7,134 bases of DNA, from positions 1 through 7,134 of the forward strand of contig JAESSR010000117.1 in NCBI GenBank assembly GCA_016764015.1. The letters run 5' to 3'. Below, in pieces: positions 5,747 through 7,134 of the stretch; within the stretch, counting starts at the first letter, position 1; every line of letters begins with the position of its first letter. This DNA is from Phycisphaerales bacterium (lineage in GTDB: Bacteria; Planctomycetota; Phycisphaerae; Phycisphaerales; UBA1924). The notes under the pieces are model-generated. The model ran no database searches, was not told the DNA's origin, and worked only from the letters and a program-made list of their open reading frames with translations. A program made the position numbers and the translations under genes.

Positions 5747-6790
5747 TTATTGGGCCTTCATCAACTTGGAGATTCGATCGCGTGATTGGATCAATCGGTG
5801 CTCGCCATCAGCGATTTTTTCTTGTTTTACCGCTTGGAAAATGGCCTGGGCTATCCGCACCGGCGCACCGGGTTCACGGAATCCAGGAGCGTTGAGCCCA
5901 TCGAGAACCAGATCGGCTCCTGCGTTTATTGCGAGCACCGCTGATTCGCCTTCGCCAAAGTTGTCTCGGATTGCCCGCATATCGAGCGAGTCCGTCACAA
6001 CCACGCCGTCAAAGCCGAGATTATTGCGCAGCAACTTGTTCGTATGTGATGGCGAAAGCGAAGCGGGGAATACCGAGTCAATTTTGGTGTGTATCAGATG
6101 CCCGCTCATCACCGCTATTTGGTTGTCGTAGTGAGCGATCAAGTTTTCAAAGACATTCGTTTCTTCGTCGGTGTGTGAGTTGGTGATGTCGCAGATGTTC
6201 TTGTGTGAATCGAGCAGCGACGAGCCATGTCCTGGAAAGTGTTTGACGCAGCATCGCACACCTGCTCGCGTGTGAGCATCGACCACAATGTGCGCACAAC
6301 AGACAACCTCTTCGATTGTTTTCCCAAACGCCCGCTCCTTGCCTGCAATGATCGGCGAGTCTGGCGTGATTGCGAGATCAACGCATGGTGCGAAGTTGAG
6401 GTTGATGCCCAGCTTGGCGAGTTGGATTGCCTGCCTGTCTGTGTATTGAACCTGATCGACAGGGAGCATCTCTTTGAACTTCGCTGCGCTGACTGTTGGC
6501 AGGAACCCATTGTGTTCATTGAGCCGAGCGACCGAGCCGCCTTCTTGATCGATCGCAATGATCAGGCTTGAACCCAGTTCGTTTTTTAGGTCTTGGATCA
6601 GTTTGACGAGTTGCTTTGGCGATCGGATATTTCGTGGGCAGTTGCCCGCGATGTCATGATCGAAGAGGATGACGCCGCCACAGTGAATGGCTTTGAGTTG
6701 TTCGATCTCTGCCCTTGTTTCTGAATCATCGAGCGATCCGCCGTGGAACCCGAACACGAGCATCGAGCCAACGAGTTTTTGGAGGCTCAT
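5747..6790 (-). CDS. nagZ: Beta-N-acetylglucosaminidase NagZ, glycoside hydrolase family 3
   Basis: This is a 347-aa enzyme of normal NagZ length with no signal peptide, so it should act in the cytoplasm. It hydrolyses the GlcNAc-beta-1,4 bond of muropeptides or GlcNAc-(anhydro)MurNAc in peptidoglycan recycling. Diagnostic motifs appear in family order: DQEGG (81-85), NFAPCVDL (132-139), KHFPGHG (183-189), the Asp-His dyad in DSH (194-196) that serves as general acid/base in NagZ, MSGHLIH (228-234), and VTDSLDM (265-271) with the nucleophile Asp267. All expected catalytic residues are present. Its ATG overlaps the murQ stop codon (ATGA) and is preceded by GGAGA at 6801-6797, six bases away. 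The overlap implies translational coupling, and the pairing of these two genes supports the recycling role. MSGH in place of the common MTAH is a minor variation. Confidence 0.95.
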   Translation of the reverse strand: MSLQKLVGSMLVFGFHGGSLDDSETRAEIEQLKAIHCGGVILFDHDIAGNCPRNIRSPKQLVKLIQDLKNELGSSLIIAIDQEGGSVARLNEHNGFLPTVSAAKFKEMLPVDQVQYTDRQAIQLAKLGINLNFAPCVDLAITPDSPIIAGKERAFGKTIEEVVCCAHIVVDAHTRAGVRCCVKHFPGHGSSLLDSHKNICDITNSHTDEETNVFENLIAHYDNQIAVMSGHLIHTKIDSVFPASLSPSHTNKLLRNNLGFDGVVVTDSLDMRAIRDNFGEGESAVLAINAGADLVLDGLNAPGFREPGAPVRIAQAIFQAVKQEKIADGEHRLIQSRDRISKLMKAQ

Positions 6791-7134
6791 GATTGATCTC
6801 CGATAATCCGCCCGAGATGTCCATCATGCTTGTTCAAGAGTTCGCACGCTTGTTGATATGACAAACCCTCTATATGCATAACGATCGCCGGCTTGACCGT
6901 GTTGTTGGCTTGATCCAATAGCTCGAGGGCATAGCCACGATCAACGCCGGTGATCTGCGAGATGATCCGGGCGGCTCGATCGCGGAGCTTGTCGTTGGTT
7001 GCCCGCAGATCGACCATCATGTTCGAGTGTGTCTTGCCGAGCCCGACCATCGCGCCGGTGGTAATCATGTTGAGCACCATCTTCGTTGCGGTGCCGGCTT
7101 TCATACGCGTAGAACCAGTCAATACCTCGGCTCC
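6787..7134 (-). CDS. murQ: N-acetylmuramic acid 6-phosphate etherase MurQ, C-terminal part (cut by the window edge)
   Basis: The last 115 codons of a gene that continues past the right edge are visible. The fragment starts GAEVLTGSTRMKAGTATKMV, the conserved MurQ signature containing TGSTRMKAGT, and continues with LNMITTGAMVGLGK and MVDLRATNDKL, matching the C-terminal portion of the roughly 300-aa family. MurQ cleaves the D-lactyl ether of MurNAc-6-phosphate to give GlcNAc-6-phosphate and D-lactate in the cytoplasm. The catalytic acidic residues of the family lie in the unseen N-terminal part, so activity cannot be judged here. The reading frame is open to the edge; the TTG at 7122 is an internal Leu, not a start. 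The stop overlaps the nagZ start. Confidence 0.95.
   Translation of the reverse strand, partial: GAEVLTGSTRMKAGTATKMVLNMITTGAMVGLGKTHSNMMVDLRATNDKLRDRAARIISQITGVDRGYALELLDQANNTVKPAIVMHIEGLSYQQACELLNKHDGHLGRIIGDQS

Noticed and set aside
5703..6571. Several + strand open frames over nagZ
   Set aside because: They are shadows of the clearly coding nagZ frame on the other strand.

Overview
The window is most likely from a planctomycete, probably of the Phycisphaerae type. The support is indirect. There are two large secreted proteins that join FG-GAP/VCBS propeller repeats, an ASPIC/UnbV module and a C-terminal EF-hand pair resembling a type I dockerin. There are also tiny membrane proteins ending in a short 'REIAAYxAEGSMTPE' module, base composition looks moderate, and Shine-Dalgarno sites are used unevenly. 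No rRNA or other marker gene is present, so the taxonomy is an inference.

Layout from left to right. Positions 1-108 read on the + strand as a run of hairpins ending in an intrinsic terminator, which is the 3' end of a transcript entering from outside the window. It faces a minus-strand terminator at 137-166. Next come two tandem paralogues on the minus strand (193-1908 and 2179-3879), each a predicted exported, calcium-binding seven-bladed propeller protein. A 473-bp intergenic region (3880-4352) separates them from a divergent + strand array of three very small paralogous single-pass membrane proteins (4353-5169). Convergent to that array, on the minus strand, are a small lipoprotein of unknown function (5193-5633), a NagZ-type beta-N-acetylglucosaminidase (5747-6790) and the C-terminal part of murQ (6787 to the right edge).

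How the genes work together. murQ and nagZ overlap by four bases (ATGA) and form a cytoplasmic peptidoglycan-recycling cassette. NagZ removes N-acetylglucosamine from muropeptides or the disaccharide, and MurQ cleaves the lactyl ether of MurNAc-6-phosphate. The propeller proteins are probably surface or secreted Ca-dependent binding or adhesion proteins; their ligands cannot be read from sequence. The three mini-membrane proteins are the least explained element. They look like a lineage-specific amplification of one module (short N-terminus, one transmembrane helix, basic linker, SHOCT-like helical hairpin), and two of the three end in Cys-Gly-Cys-Gly.

No mobile element, CRISPR array, tRNA or rRNA was seen.
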